Positions 43,488 to 52,250 of a stretch of DNA of 64,000 nt are shown piece after piece. The position numbers and the translations under genes were made by a program. The stretch is taken from contig CAZYEJ010000004.1 in the NCBI GenBank assembly GCA_964646435.1, positions 15,191 to 79,190 on the forward strand, in the 5' to 3' direction. Within the stretch, counting starts at the first letter, position 1, and every line of letters begins with the position of its first letter. The DNA comes from UBA3076 sp964646435 (GTDB lineage: Bacteria; Desulfobacterota; Dissulfuribacteria; Dissulfuribacterales; UBA3076). The notes beneath the pieces are model-generated. The model saw only the letters and a list, made by a program, of their open reading frames with translations, made no database searches and was not told the origin of the DNA.

Positions 43488-45478
43488 CTATCCACCGCCC
43501 CCAGTTCTTTTCTTGTTATTTCCAGCTTGTCCTGACCCTGCTCCCATTTCAGGAGCAACGCATTCTGCTCTTCCCTGAGTGCTTTGTATTCGCTAAAGAG
43601 CAGGACGCCTCTATTTTTATCACTAAAAATATCCGGATCTGCAAGCAATTTCTCCAGTTCTTTCTGTCTTACTTCAAGTTCAGTGATTCGTCCTTCCACA
43701 CGCTCCACTTCAGTCAGGAGCGGTTTTAGGGTATTGTATATCAGTTGCTGTTTTTCCGCCTTTTTCCTTTTTTCTTTTTTCCGATCTTGTCCCTTTTTGA
43801 CTGACGCCTTGTTTTTCCCTGTTTCCTCATGTGTGTATTCCCGGCTGGAAGAATTCGCCGGCTCATCTTCCCTCATGGCAATATGGCAAAAATATTCTGT
43901 CAGATTTCCTGGGTACTCTACTATCTCGCCTCCCCTGATATCCCAGATCTTTGTTGCCAGCCTTTTGATAAATGACTGGTTGTGCGATACAAACAACAGG
44001 GTGCCATTGTATTTGGAGAGTGCATTGATCAATGCCTCTGAAGATGAAATATCCAGATGATTGGTCGGCTCATCCATCACCATAAAATTTCCAGGCTTGA
44101 CAAGAAGCTTTGCAAGCGAGACACGGGCTTTTTCACCCCCGGAAAGGACACCTATAGCCTTGTCCACGTCCTGCCCTGAGAAAAGGAAGGCCCCACAGAC
44201 CCCCCTTACAAAACCGATGCTTTCATCCGGGACGACCTTATACACTTCCTGGATCACTGTCTTTTGAAGGTCAAGCATGTCTGAGTGATGCTGTGCAAAA
44301 TAGCCCATACTGACCGCATGCCCCAGCGATATCTTCCCCTCATCCGGTTCTATTTCACCAGCTATCATCCTGAGCAATGTTGTCTTGCCGCATCCATTTG
44401 CCCCTATAATGGCTATCCTTTCTCCCCGTGACACGGTCAAATTAATGTCTTTATACAAAAAATTTTCATCAAACCCCCTTGCCATATCCTTGATTGATAC
44501 GACAACTCCTCCACTCCGAGGAACCTCGGGGAAAGAAAAATGGGTCGTCTTCTCCCTGCGGTAGCCCTTTACCAGTTCCATTTTTTTGAGCAATTTAATC
44601 TTGCTCTGTGCCTGTCTCGCCTTACTGGCCTTAGCGCGAAATCTTTCAATAAATTTCTCCGCCTGTTTGACTTTTTGCTCCTGCTTTTTGGAATTTGCCT
44701 CCAGGGTCTTACGTTCCTCCTCACTGGCCTTTACGAAAAAATCGTAATCGCCGCTGTAATATCTCATCCCTTCAGGTCCGAGGCTGACAATGCGTTGGAT
44801 CTGCCGGTTGAGGAACTCCCTGTCATGGGACACAAGAATCATGGCGCCGTCAAAGTTCTGCAAAAACTGCTCAAGCCAATGCACGGAAGGAATATCAAGA
44901 TGATTGGTCGGCTCATCCAGAAGAAGCAGATCAGGCCTCTGGTAAAGAAGGCTGGCAAGGGCTGCTCTCATTTTCCATCCACCGCTCAGAGAAGAAACAG
45001 GTCTGTCAAAATCAGACTTAACAAATCCAAGCCCCGACAGAATCCTTTCCGCCGCATGACGTGGATACTCCAGGTCAAGCAGGTTGATCTCCTGAAAAAT
45101 TTCCGCCAGCTTTTTTGCAGTTCTTGTCTGGTCCTGTTTGGAAGACACATCCTTAAGGGATGCTTCCGCCCTTCTAAGCTCATTTTCCAATTGTACCCGG
45201 CCGGGAACGGATTCAATAACAGACTGCAAGAGAAGCCCTGACAAGGTTTCTTGGACATCCTGGGGCAGATATCCAACCCGCCTCCCTTTTGCCACCCTGA
45301 CCTCTCCGCTGTCAAGGGCAACCTCCCCAATGATGAGACGGAGCAAAGTGGTTTTCCCTGATCCGTTCGGGCCCACCAAGCCTATGCGGTCTCTCGGTTC
45401 CACTTGAAATCCGATCTCATTAAAAATCTGCTTCCCGGTAAATGAAAGCGAGGCCTTTACGACTGTTAGAAGACTCAT
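43472..45478 (-). CDS. ABC-F family ATPase
   Basis: The 668-residue soluble protein has two ABC cassettes (GPNGSGKTTLLR, LSGGWKMRAALASLL; GANGCGKTTLLR, LSGGEKARVSLAKLL), a linker between them rich in Lys, and a C-terminal coiled coil (residues about 545-650). There is no membrane domain. ABC-F proteins act on ribosomes (EttA, Uup, antibiotic protection). The C-terminal coiled coil resembles Uup. It converges with the BCAM0308-like gene. Confidence 0.9.
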   Translation of the reverse strand: MSLLTVVKASLSFTGKQIFNEIGFQVEPRDRIGLVGPNGSGKTTLLRLIIGEVALDSGEVRVAKGRRVGYLPQDVQETLSGLLLQSVIESVPGRVQLENELRRAEASLKDVSSKQDQTRTAKKLAEIFQEINLLDLEYPRHAAERILSGLGFVKSDFDRPVSSLSGGWKMRAALASLLYQRPDLLLLDEPTNHLDIPSVHWLEQFLQNFDGAMILVSHDREFLNRQIQRIVSLGPEGMRYYSGDYDFFVKASEEERKTLEANSKKQEQKVKQAEKFIERFRAKASKARQAQSKIKLLKKMELVKGYRREKTTHFSFPEVPRSGGVVVSIKDMARGFDENFLYKDINLTVSRGERIAIIGANGCGKTTLLRMIAGEIEPDEGKISLGHAVSMGYFAQHHSDMLDLQKTVIQEVYKVVPDESIGFVRGVCGAFLFSGQDVDKAIGVLSGGEKARVSLAKLLVKPGNFMVMDEPTNHLDISSSEALINALSKYNGTLLFVSHNQSFIKRLATKIWDIRGGEIVEYPGNLTEYFCHIAMREDEPANSSSREYTHEETGKNKASVKKGQDRKKEKRKKAEKQQLIYNTLKPLLTEVERVEGRITELEVRQKELEKLLADPDIFSDKNRGVLLFSEYKALREEQNALLLKWEQGQDKLEITRKELGAVDSYRCQ

Positions 45479-45513
45479 TTGAAAAAAAATCCCTTATCAA
45501 AGACACCTATTTA

Positions 45514-45542
45514 GTGTCTGAACGAAAGAACCGTTCAGACAC
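45514..45542 (+). repeat. TTTAGTG hairpin repeat, copy B
   Basis: GTGTCTGAACG and CGTTCAGACAC form an 11-bp perfect stem, followed by the CAATTTGGAATGCTAAAT tail. The same unit is at 49567-49595. It lies upstream of the ABC-F gene, so it is not a terminator of that gene. Confidence 0.75.
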
Positions 45543-45578
45543 AATTTGGAATGCTAAATTTTGAATTTTGGATTTAAA

Positions 45579-45773
45579 TCAGTTTACACTTTTTTCGAAA
45601 AAGCGTTTATTATTAAATTGAATGCCGATGTCGAAACTGGAAAATTGAAATTTGAAAAAATACTTAAAGATGTAGGCGCGTTACCCAATTTCAAATTTCT
45701 AATTTCAAATTTCGCTGCCAAAATACAAGATCAACAAAGTGTAAACTACTTTTGACTTGTCGTGAAGGATACC
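45579..45773 (-). repeat. MITE-like element, minus orientation, core inverted relative to copy 1
   Basis: The right end (in plus coordinates) reads AGTGTAAACTACTTTTGACT then TGTCGTGAAGGATACC, the reverse complement of the left end at 1271. The other end begins ATCAGTTTACACTTTTTTCG and lacks the last 14 bp. The arms match the copy at 1271-1480 in reverse, but the inner core (AAAGATGTAGGCGCGTTACC) has the same plus-strand orientation as in copy 1. Confidence 0.8.
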
Positions 45774-45813
45774 CCAAAACGGCAATTTTCATGAATCCGT
45801 ATTCATTCTGTTC

Positions 45814-45842
45814 TTGACAAAAATGAAAAGTTGTAATAAAAA
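45814..45842 (+). promoter_or_regulatory. Possible sigma-70-type promoter for sat
   Basis: TTGACA at 45814-45819 is a perfect -35. TAAAAA at 45837-45842 gives a 17-bp spacer but only 4 of 6 -10 matches. A long leader of about 175 nt to the ATG would follow. Confidence 0.4.
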
Positions 45843-46024
45843 AGTTTATGCAAAAATGTCTTTGCTTTGGAGGAATTACCTGACACTACAGCATCATTTG
45901 ATTAGATTTTTTTTGACTCCAATTGTTGAGAGAATTAGGGGGTGGTAGGCTGTATAGTTAATCCTCCGAAATTAGTGAAGATATATTGATTTTTTACAAA
46001 TAACATAAAAGGAGACAAAAACAA

Positions 46025-47317
46025 ATGGCATTAGTACCACCACATGGAGGAAAAGGTTTAGTTTGCTGCCTACTTACCGGTTCGGACTTAGATGCAGAGA
46101 AGCAAAAGGCCGCTGGGCTTAAGAAAATCCAAATTTCGGCCCAAGCAAAAGGCGACCTGATTATGATGGGTATCGGCGGTTTCAGCCCCTTGGATGGTTT
46201 CATGACCAAGGCTGATTGGAAGGGAGTTTGTGAAAAAATGCTTCTTTCCGACGGCACATTTTGGCCGGTCCCGGTAATGCTCACTGCTTCAAAGGCCGAT
46301 GCCGACGGGATCAATGTCGGCGACGAAATTGCTTTGGAGAGGGAAGGGGAGGTTTACGCCACTCAGAAAGTCACTGAAAAATTTGAGATGACCGAGGAAG
46401 ACAAAAAATGGGAATCAGAGCTGGTCTATAAGGGCGCTGGCGAGGACAGCCAGGGTGACTTTATGAAGACCGCCCTTGAGGATCATCCGGGCGTGCAGAT
46501 GGTTATGGCACGCAAGGAAATATGCCTGGCCGGTCCTGTCAAGGTCCTTTCAGAGGGTGAATATCCGGCCGAATACAAAGACATTTATCTCCGGCCGGCC
46601 GAGACCCGCGAAATTTTTGAGAAAAAAGGCTGGAGCACAATTGCCGCTCTGCAGCTCAGAAACCCCATGCATCGTTCGCATGAGTATCTGTGCAAAATCG
46701 CGGTTGAGGTATGTGACGGTGTTATCATCCATTCCCTGATCGGAAACCTGAAACCAGGTGACATCCCGGCCAATGTACGCGTAAAATGTATTGACACCTT
46801 GGTCAATGGGTATTTTGTCAAGGATAACGTGGTACAGGGCGGGTATCCTTTGGATATGCGTTATGCCGGTCCTCGTGAGGCCCTTCTCCACGCCACATTC
46901 CGCCAGAATTACGGCGTGAGCAGAATGATCATCGGCCGCGACCACGCCGGTGTGGGTGACTTCTACGGTATGTTCGAGGCCCAGGAAATTTTTGACAGGA
47001 TACCGTATGCGACCTATGAAGAAGCGTGCGCGGTGCCTGGCAAGGCCCTGCTCTGCCAGCCGCTCAAGATCGACTGGACCTTCTACTGCTTTAAGTGCGA
47101 CGGCATGGCCAGCATGCGCACCTGCCCGCATGGCAAGGATGATCGCGTTATCTTGAGCGGGACCAAGCTGCGCAAGATGCTCTCCGATGGTTCAGACATT
47201 CCGGATCACTTCGGCCGCGAGGAGGTTCTTACGATCCTCCGTGGGTACTACGAAGGTCTGACCGAAAAGGTCGAGATCAAGATGCAAAAGGCTGCTTCCG
47301 GCGAAGCTATGAAATAG
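46025..47317 (+). CDS. sat: Sulfate adenylyltransferase (dissimilatory type)
   Basis: The 430-residue ATP sulfurylase converts sulfate and ATP to APS and pyrophosphate, the first step of sulfate reduction. The HxxH motif is in RNPMHRSHE (residue about 214), with GRDHAGVGDFYG later. A C-terminal zinc-type set (CFKCDGMASMRTCPHGK) is as in archaeal/deltaproteobacterial enzymes. AAAGGAGAC precedes the ATG. It stands alone here, with no apr, qmo or dsr genes in the window, and ends in a strong terminator. Codon use looks more GC-rich than neighbours, which fits high expression. Confidence 0.95.
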   Translation: MALVPPHGGKGLVCCLLTGSDLDAEKQKAAGLKKIQISAQAKGDLIMMGIGGFSPLDGFMTKADWKGVCEKMLLSDGTFWPVPVMLTASKADADGINVGDEIALEREGEVYATQKVTEKFEMTEEDKKWESELVYKGAGEDSQGDFMKTALEDHPGVQMVMARKEICLAGPVKVLSEGEYPAEYKDIYLRPAETREIFEKKGWSTIAALQLRNPMHRSHEYLCKIAVEVCDGVIIHSLIGNLKPGDIPANVRVKCIDTLVNGYFVKDNVVQGGYPLDMRYAGPREALLHATFRQNYGVSRMIIGRDHAGVGDFYGMFEAQEIFDRIPYATYEEACAVPGKALLCQPLKIDWTFYCFKCDGMASMRTCPHGKDDRVILSGTKLRKMLSDGSDIPDHFGREEVLTILRGYYEGLTEKVEIKMQKAASGEAMK

Positions 47318-47346
47318 CTGTTGAGGCTTGCTTTAGCCGAACCTAT

Positions 47347-47386
47347 AAAGGGGAGGTGCTGAATCCAGCACCTCCCCTTTTTTTTA
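47347..47386 (+). terminator. Strong intrinsic terminator after sat
   Basis: AAGGGGAGGTGCTG and CAGCACCTCCCCTT form a 14-bp stem with a four-base loop, followed by eight T. It lies 30 bp after the sat stop. Confidence 0.95.
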
Positions 47387-47415
47387 TTATGGAAATATTT
47401 TAGCACCTTAGTTCT

Positions 47416-47447
47416 AAAGTTAAGGATGAGCCTTTTGCAAAAGGCTC
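47416..47447 (+). repeat. AAGGATGAGCC palindromic repeat, copy 2
   Basis: GAGCCTTTTGCAAAAGGCTC is a perfect 20-bp palindrome at 47428-47447. Preceded by AAAGTTAAGGAT, it lies 26 bp before the RmuC-like fragment. Copy 1 sits at the same distance from another start codon. Confidence 0.65.
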
Positions 47448-47473
47448 CTTTATAACCTGCCTGGAGTTAGACT

Positions 47474-47734
47474 ATGGAAAACATTATTCCGGTTTTAATA
47501 TTCATTGCGGGCATTGTTTCAGGGGCCGGAGTTTTTTGGCTTTTCCATCGTGCCGAAATCACACAGGTTCAGAAGCAATTAAGATTAGAAAGCGAATCTG
47601 AGCGTGTTGCCCTAAATGAAAAACTCCTTGCAAGAGACCAACAAATCCAGGACCTTGGAATTACCCTTGAAAAGGCAAATGATGAGACAAGGGACCTTAT
47701 CAAGGTCCGGCAGAAAACGAGAAGAGGTGATTGA
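47474..47734 (+). CDS. RmuC-like N-terminal fragment, single-pass coiled-coil protein
   Basis: This 86-residue frame has an N-terminal membrane segment (IPVLIFIAGIVSGAGVFWLF) and a coiled coil (LRLESESERVALNEKLLARD, QQIQDLGITLEKANDE). This resembles the start of RmuC. The catalytic RmuC nuclease-like domain is missing, so it is either a truncated gene or a small anchored coiled-coil protein. GGAG precedes the ATG. Its stop is directly before the PfkB gene start (5 bp). Confidence 0.6.
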   Translation: MENIIPVLIFIAGIVSGAGVFWLFHRAEITQVQKQLRLESESERVALNEKLLARDQQIQDLGITLEKANDETRDLIKVRQKTRRGD

Positions 47735-47738
47735 CAAC

Positions 47739-48758
47739 ATGATCGACTTTTTGGGATCAGGGGCACTCAATCTCGATCTTGTCTATGAGGTGGATAACCT
47801 TGAGGATGTGCGGTCGGCGGGCTTTGATCTCCATCCCGGGCATGAGATATCAGGAGATCACAAAACGGCAGAAGCCCTTATGGATTTTCTCCATAGCCAA
47901 GGGACTCTCATGGCCAAAAGCGGAGGCGGCTCTTCTGCCAATACCATATGTACTCTCAGCCGTCTCGGATATAAGGTCGGCTTCATCGGTACAGCAGGTG
48001 AAGACCAGGCTGGTAATTTCATACTAAGCTCTATGAAGGGTGTGGATTATTCCCTTGTGAAGCAGGTCGGCAGGAGTGCAATCTGTATCATTGTAATAGA
48101 GAAGATGGAACGGGACAGGGCCATGTTTGTTGCGTCCCATGACCGTGAGATGGAATTTCCGGATTCTGCAATTCTGAAAAGCGTGTTAAGTACAAGAGTG
48201 CTCCATTTTAGTTCTCTGGTTCAATCTCGCGGCATCTCTACCCAGAAAGAGCTGGCCAATGCCCTTAAGCCGGAACAGATCCTTTCCTTTGATCCAGGTG
48301 AGCTTTATGCATCAAGGGGCATTGAGGCCCTGTCAGGTATTTTCAAAAGGACGGATATACTTTTTATAACAGAAGAGGAAGTAAAAATAATGACAGGCAT
48401 GTCAGGCAAGGCTGGACTTGAGGCCGTTTATCCCCTGCTGAGTGAGAACCGGACAGGTCATAATAATGCCTCTGTGGGCTTGAACCTATTCAAAGACACA
48501 GGGGGAACTGCCATAGTATGCAAACAGGGTCCAGGGGGCGCAACCATCTATAGTCCTGAGGTATCTGTGACAATTCCGGCTGAAAAAGTTTTAAAAATAG
48601 TTGACAACACCGGTGCGGGAGATGCATTTAATGCAGGTTTTTTGCACGTCATGCTTCAAGGGGCACCGGCCCATGAATGTCTCAGGTCTGGTGTACGGCT
48701 TGCTGCCCTTTCTATGTCGGCCTTTGGCAGAGGCTGGCTGGACAGACTATCGATCTGA
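47739..48758 (+). CDS. PfkB-family sugar/nucleoside kinase
   Basis: The protein is about 339 residues in a ribokinase-like fold. The C-terminal anion-hole and catalytic-Asp motif is DNTGAGDAFNAGFLHV, and the N-terminal substrate motif is AKSGGGSSANTICTLSRLGY (20 residues). There is an extra loop near residue 245-262 (NRTGHNNASVGLNLF). ATG 47739 is chosen; the open frame extends upstream but overlaps the RmuC-like gene. It is followed after 14 bp by a formyltransferase. Substrate unknown. Confidence 0.82.
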   Translation: MIDFLGSGALNLDLVYEVDNLEDVRSAGFDLHPGHEISGDHKTAEALMDFLHSQGTLMAKSGGGSSANTICTLSRLGYKVGFIGTAGEDQAGNFILSSMKGVDYSLVKQVGRSAICIIVIEKMERDRAMFVASHDREMEFPDSAILKSVLSTRVLHFSSLVQSRGISTQKELANALKPEQILSFDPGELYASRGIEALSGIFKRTDILFITEEEVKIMTGMSGKAGLEAVYPLLSENRTGHNNASVGLNLFKDTGGTAIVCKQGPGGATIYSPEVSVTIPAEKVLKIVDNTGAGDAFNAGFLHVMLQGAPAHECLRSGVRLAALSMSAFGRGWLDRLSI

Positions 48759-48772
48759 AAAAAGGAGGAAAT

Positions 48773-49567
48773 ATGTGGACTTTCGGGTGGTGGACAACGG
48801 GTAGGGACCAGGCGGCCATTGACCTGTTTGAGACTGTTCACAACGCCATCAGCAAAGGGATCATCCCCGGAGAAATCTCGTATGTATTTTCTTCAAGGGA
48901 ACCCGGCGAAAGCAAATTCAGTGACAGGTTGGTAAAAAGGGTTGAAGACTGCGGTATCCCGGTGGTCAGCCTTTCAGCAGTGCGTTTTCGCCCGGATCTC
49001 AGGAAACAGGATCGTGAGGCATGGAGACAGGCTTATCACAAAGAAATCCTTGATAAAATCAAGGATTTTCCGGCCCGGGTGGTAGTACTTGCAGGCTATA
49101 TGTGGGTAGTCAGCCCGGAGGTCTGCCGGCAACTCTCAATTATCAACCTCCATCCCGCGGCCCCCGAAGGCCCTGCCGGAACTTGGCAGGAGGTAATCTG
49201 GCAATTGATGGATCAGAAAACCGACAAAACCGGAGTCATGATACACCTTGTGACTCCTGAGCTAGACAAAGGACCTGCTGTCACCTATTGTTCTTTTTCC
49301 ATACAGGGAGGTGCCTGGGATCCTCTGTGGAAGCAGTTTGAGCATGAGCTTCAAAGATCAAGCATAGAAGAGATAAAGGAATCATTTGGAGAATCACAAC
49401 CGCTTTTTGCCAGAATCCGCAATGAGGGAGTAAAAAGGGAACTCCCACTCATCGTCCAGACCATAAAATCCCTTGCAGAAGGAAAGATCTCAATCAAGGA
49501 TTCCCAGCTATACGACAGGGCCGGAAGCAAACTGGCCGGGCACTATGATCTTACAGATGCTATTTAG
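48773..49567 (+). CDS. Formyltransferase-family protein (PurN-like)
   Basis: The protein is about 264 residues. It keeps the PurN-type catalytic set: N and H in IINLHPAAPEGPAGTW, and the Asp in PELDKGPAVTY. The usual SLLP loop is replaced by APEGPAG, and the C-terminus has an extra 50-60 residues, so it is not a standard GAR transformylase. AAGGAGGA precedes the ATG at 48773. The TAG stop is the first part of a hairpin repeat. The PfkB kinase upstream suggests a shared small-molecule pathway. Confidence 0.78.
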   Translation: MWTFGWWTTGRDQAAIDLFETVHNAISKGIIPGEISYVFSSREPGESKFSDRLVKRVEDCGIPVVSLSAVRFRPDLRKQDREAWRQAYHKEILDKIKDFPARVVVLAGYMWVVSPEVCRQLSIINLHPAAPEGPAGTWQEVIWQLMDQKTDKTGVMIHLVTPELDKGPAVTYCSFSIQGGAWDPLWKQFEHELQRSSIEEIKESFGESQPLFARIRNEGVKRELPLIVQTIKSLAEGKISIKDSQLYDRAGSKLAGHYDLTDAI

Positions 49568-49595
49568 TGTCTGAACGAAAAAACCGTTCAGACAC
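49567..49595 (+). repeat. TTTAGTG hairpin repeat, copy C
   Basis: GTGTCTGAACG and CGTTCAGACAC pair perfectly around an AAAAAAC-type loop. It begins in the stop codon of the formyltransferase and lies between convergent genes, where it could act as a bidirectional terminator-like hairpin. The AT-rich tail continues to about 49650. Confidence 0.75.
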
Positions 49596-49647
49596 AATTT
49601 TGAATTCTGAATTCTAAATTTTGAATTTTGAATTTAAAAAAGGAAAA

Positions 49648-50139
49648 TTATACTGCAACAGTCCTGAGAATTGTCACAACCGCATAAGCAGCCATACCCT
49701 CACCGGTCCCTGTGAATCCAAGCCCTTCTGTGGTAGTGGCCTTGATGTTGATCTGATCCACAGATACTCTGCAGGCATCAGAGATATTTTTCTCCATCTC
49801 GGTAACAAAGGGAACGATTTTAGGAGACTGGGCAACCAGCGTGATGTCGGCATTTCCCAATTTCCATCCGGAAGAGGTAATCTTCCGAACCACTTCTTCC
49901 AGGAGCTTTATGCTTGAAATTCCTGCATAGCGCGGATCACTGTCAGGGAAATGCCGTCCCAGGTCGCCCAAGGCGGCAGCCCCAAGGATCGCATCGCATA
50001 GGGCATGTGTTATGACGTCTGCATCAGAATGACCAAGGAGGCCATAAGGATGGGGGATCTTTACGCCCCCCAGAATAAGAAAGCGTCCGGTCACAAGCCT
50101 GTGCACGTCATAGCCGAAACCTATTCGAATCATATTCAT
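49648..50139 (-). CDS. ispF: 2-C-methyl-D-erythritol 2,4-cyclodiphosphate synthase
   Basis: The 163-residue MEP-pathway enzyme has zinc ligands DVHRL and the signature GHSDADVITHALCDAILGAA. The ATG overlaps the ispD stop by 4 bp, the usual ispDF pair. Confidence 0.96.
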   Translation of the reverse strand: MNMIRIGFGYDVHRLVTGRFLILGGVKIPHPYGLLGHSDADVITHALCDAILGAAALGDLGRHFPDSDPRYAGISSIKLLEEVVRKITSSGWKLGNADITLVAQSPKIVPFVTEMEKNISDACRVSVDQINIKATTTEGLGFTGTGEGMAAYAVVTILRTVAV

Positions 50140-50828
50140 GTCTTTTGAATCGAAGTTATCAGGGCTTCGGCCATATTGAAGTCTTCCTGGGTAGTAATTT
50201 TGAAATTGCCGGAGCTGCCTTCCACCACACCCACGGCAACTCCTGTGACCTCCAGGAGGCCTGCTTCATCAGTAGTCTTTATACCCTTTACTTCTGCCAG
50301 CTTATAAGCTGATCGCAAATCTTCCTTTCTGCAGACCTGGGGCGTTTGGGCCAGATAGAGACGGTTCCTGTCCTGGCTCCTGATAATCAGTCCGTCTTCA
50401 TCCACTACTTTTACCGTATCCCGCACAGGAACGGCAAGTATGGCAGCTCCTACCTCCCGGGCCATGAAACACACAGCTTCTATCTGTATGGGGGTCACAA
50501 GGGGCCTTGCGGCATCGTGTATCGCCACCCACTCAATCCCAGAATCTACCGCATCCAATCCTGATTTTACTGATTCCTGTCTGGTTGACCCTCCCGGTAC
50601 CACCTTGACCCGGACCCTGTGGACCCATTTCTCTGTTATTTCAATAGCAGGACCCTCGTCTGAAGACGGCGCTACTACTATCAGTTCGCTAATCAGCTTT
50701 GATCTGTCAAATGCCTCAAGGCACCAAGCAAGAACAGGACGTCCTCCCAGGGCTAAAAACTGTTTTGGAATCATTGCACCAAAACGAATACCAGCACCGG
50801 CTGCCACAATAATGGCCGAAATTTTCAT
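50136..50828 (-). CDS. ispD: 2-C-methyl-D-erythritol 4-phosphate cytidylyltransferase
   Basis: The 230-residue enzyme transfers CMP to MEP. The nucleotide motif is VAAGAGIRFGAMIPKQFLAL and the second site is IHDAARPLV. It pairs with ispF, and the FAD-oxidase gene lies 16 bp upstream. Confidence 0.95.
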   Translation of the reverse strand: MKISAIIVAAGAGIRFGAMIPKQFLALGGRPVLAWCLEAFDRSKLISELIVVAPSSDEGPAIEITEKWVHRVRVKVVPGGSTRQESVKSGLDAVDSGIEWVAIHDAARPLVTPIQIEAVCFMAREVGAAILAVPVRDTVKVVDEDGLIIRSQDRNRLYLAQTPQVCRKEDLRSAYKLAEVKGIKTTDEAGLLEVTGVAVGVVEGSSGNFKITTQEDFNMAEALITSIQKT

Positions 50829-50844
50829 AGTATTTCCACGGTCC

Positions 50845-52221
50845 TTACGGAAACACCTTCCCGGGATTCAGAATATTCCTGGGATCAAATACCTTTTTTA
50901 TACCCCTCATGATCTCAAGACCCCTCTTATCTATCTCCATCTGGATAAAAGGCCTTTTTGTAAGACCAATGCCATGCTCACCTGAAATGGTCCCTCCAAG
51001 TGCCAGGGTTGCCTCCATGACCTCCATTACAGCGGCCTCTCCCCTGAACTTTTCTTCCCTGTCACTCAGGTCAAGCAAGAGATTTACATGAAGATTTCCA
51101 TCACCTGCGTGACCAAAGCTGAGGATTGTGATCTGGTTTTTCCTGCCTATTTTTTCCAGTTCACTTATCATCTCCGGCAGGCAGCTCCTTGGGACGCATA
51201 TATCTTCATTAACTTTGTCAGGGAATCCAAGGGTCCTGATAGAAGGGGCCAGGCCCTGCCTGGCAGACCAGAAGGCCTTTGCTTGGTCCTTGGACTCTGC
51301 CACATGTATGTCAGTTGCCCCGCAGTTCTTGCAGGAATTCTTCACTTTCTCAAGTTGCCTCAGGATAGATTCCCGGACACCATCCACTTCAATAAGCAGC
51401 ATAGCATCAGCCTTTTCAGGTATTGCAACCGGAAGCTGGTCTGATATCAATTCAATACTCATTTTATCAAGGAATTCCGCACATCTGGGCAAAATCCTTG
51501 ATTCGAAGAGGCTTACCACTGTATTTGAGGCTGATTTTGCATCCGGGAAAAACGCGATAAGCGTGCCCACTGCTTCCGGGCCGGGTATAAGCTTCAGGGT
51601 GATCCCTGTCACGACACCCAGCATGCCCTCAGAACCTACCACCAGTCTGGTAAGGTCGTATCCCACCACTCCTTTTGCCGTCCGGGTGCCTGTGTGGATC
51701 ACGCTCCCGTCGGCAAGCACCAACTCAAGGGCCATTACATAGTCCCTGGTAACACCATATTTTACCGCCCTTGGTCCTCCGGCACCAGTGGCCACGTTTC
51801 CTCCAATAGTGCAAAAACGCATACTCGCAGGGTCTGGGGGATAAAATAGCCCGTGTCGTGACACTTCTTCCTGCAACTCCCCTGTAACGACTCCGGGTTC
51901 TACCATGGCGGTGAGGTCCCCGGGGTTGATGGATATTATCCGATCCATCCTGGTAAGACAGAGCGCAAGCCCCCCGTTAATCGGGACGGATGCCCCTGTA
52001 GTACCTGTGCCGGCACCCCTGGGGAATACTGACAAGCCTTCTTGATTTGCAAGGGAAAGTACCTGAGAGACTTCTTCAGTAGATCCAGGAAGGGCTATGG
52101 CCTCCGGCAGAGAGCTAATGCTGCTTGCATCATAGGAGTAACACTTCAGGTCAGCAGGATCTGTGGAAAAATTTTCAGGCCCCACAATCTCCAAAATCTG
52201 TCGAACCAGAGTCTTTTTCAT
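50845..52221 (-). CDS. FAD-linked oxidase, GlcD/D-lactate dehydrogenase type
   Basis: The 458-residue protein has a PCMH FAD domain (PRGAGTGTTGASVPINGG) and a GlcD C-terminal fold (LSFGHAGDGNLHVNLLLD; GTISGEHGIGLTKRPF). It oxidises an alpha-hydroxy acid such as lactate or glycolate. The partner Fe-S subunit is not adjacent. It lies between dnaA and ispD on the minus strand. Confidence 0.9.
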   Translation of the reverse strand: MKKTLVRQILEIVGPENFSTDPADLKCYSYDASSISSLPEAIALPGSTEEVSQVLSLANQEGLSVFPRGAGTGTTGASVPINGGLALCLTRMDRIISINPGDLTAMVEPGVVTGELQEEVSRHGLFYPPDPASMRFCTIGGNVATGAGGPRAVKYGVTRDYVMALELVLADGSVIHTGTRTAKGVVGYDLTRLVVGSEGMLGVVTGITLKLIPGPEAVGTLIAFFPDAKSASNTVVSLFESRILPRCAEFLDKMSIELISDQLPVAIPEKADAMLLIEVDGVRESILRQLEKVKNSCKNCGATDIHVAESKDQAKAFWSARQGLAPSIRTLGFPDKVNEDICVPRSCLPEMISELEKIGRKNQITILSFGHAGDGNLHVNLLLDLSDREEKFRGEAAVMEVMEATLALGGTISGEHGIGLTKRPFIQMEIDKRGLEIMRGIKKVFDPRNILNPGKVFP

Positions 52222-52250
52222 TTGATAGAGAGATTCAAAGGTTCAGAGGT

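Noticed and set aside
44540..45241. Plus-strand frame of 233 codons
   Set aside because: Antisense to the ABC-F gene; the opposite strand has perfect Walker and signature motifs.
46025..49567. Prophage, integrase or defence island around sat
   Set aside because: No integrase, transposase, restriction or toxin genes are seen; the genes are metabolic.
50440..51742. Several plus-strand frames of 118-204 codons
   Set aside because: All are shadows of ispD and the GlcD-type oxidase genes on the minus strand.
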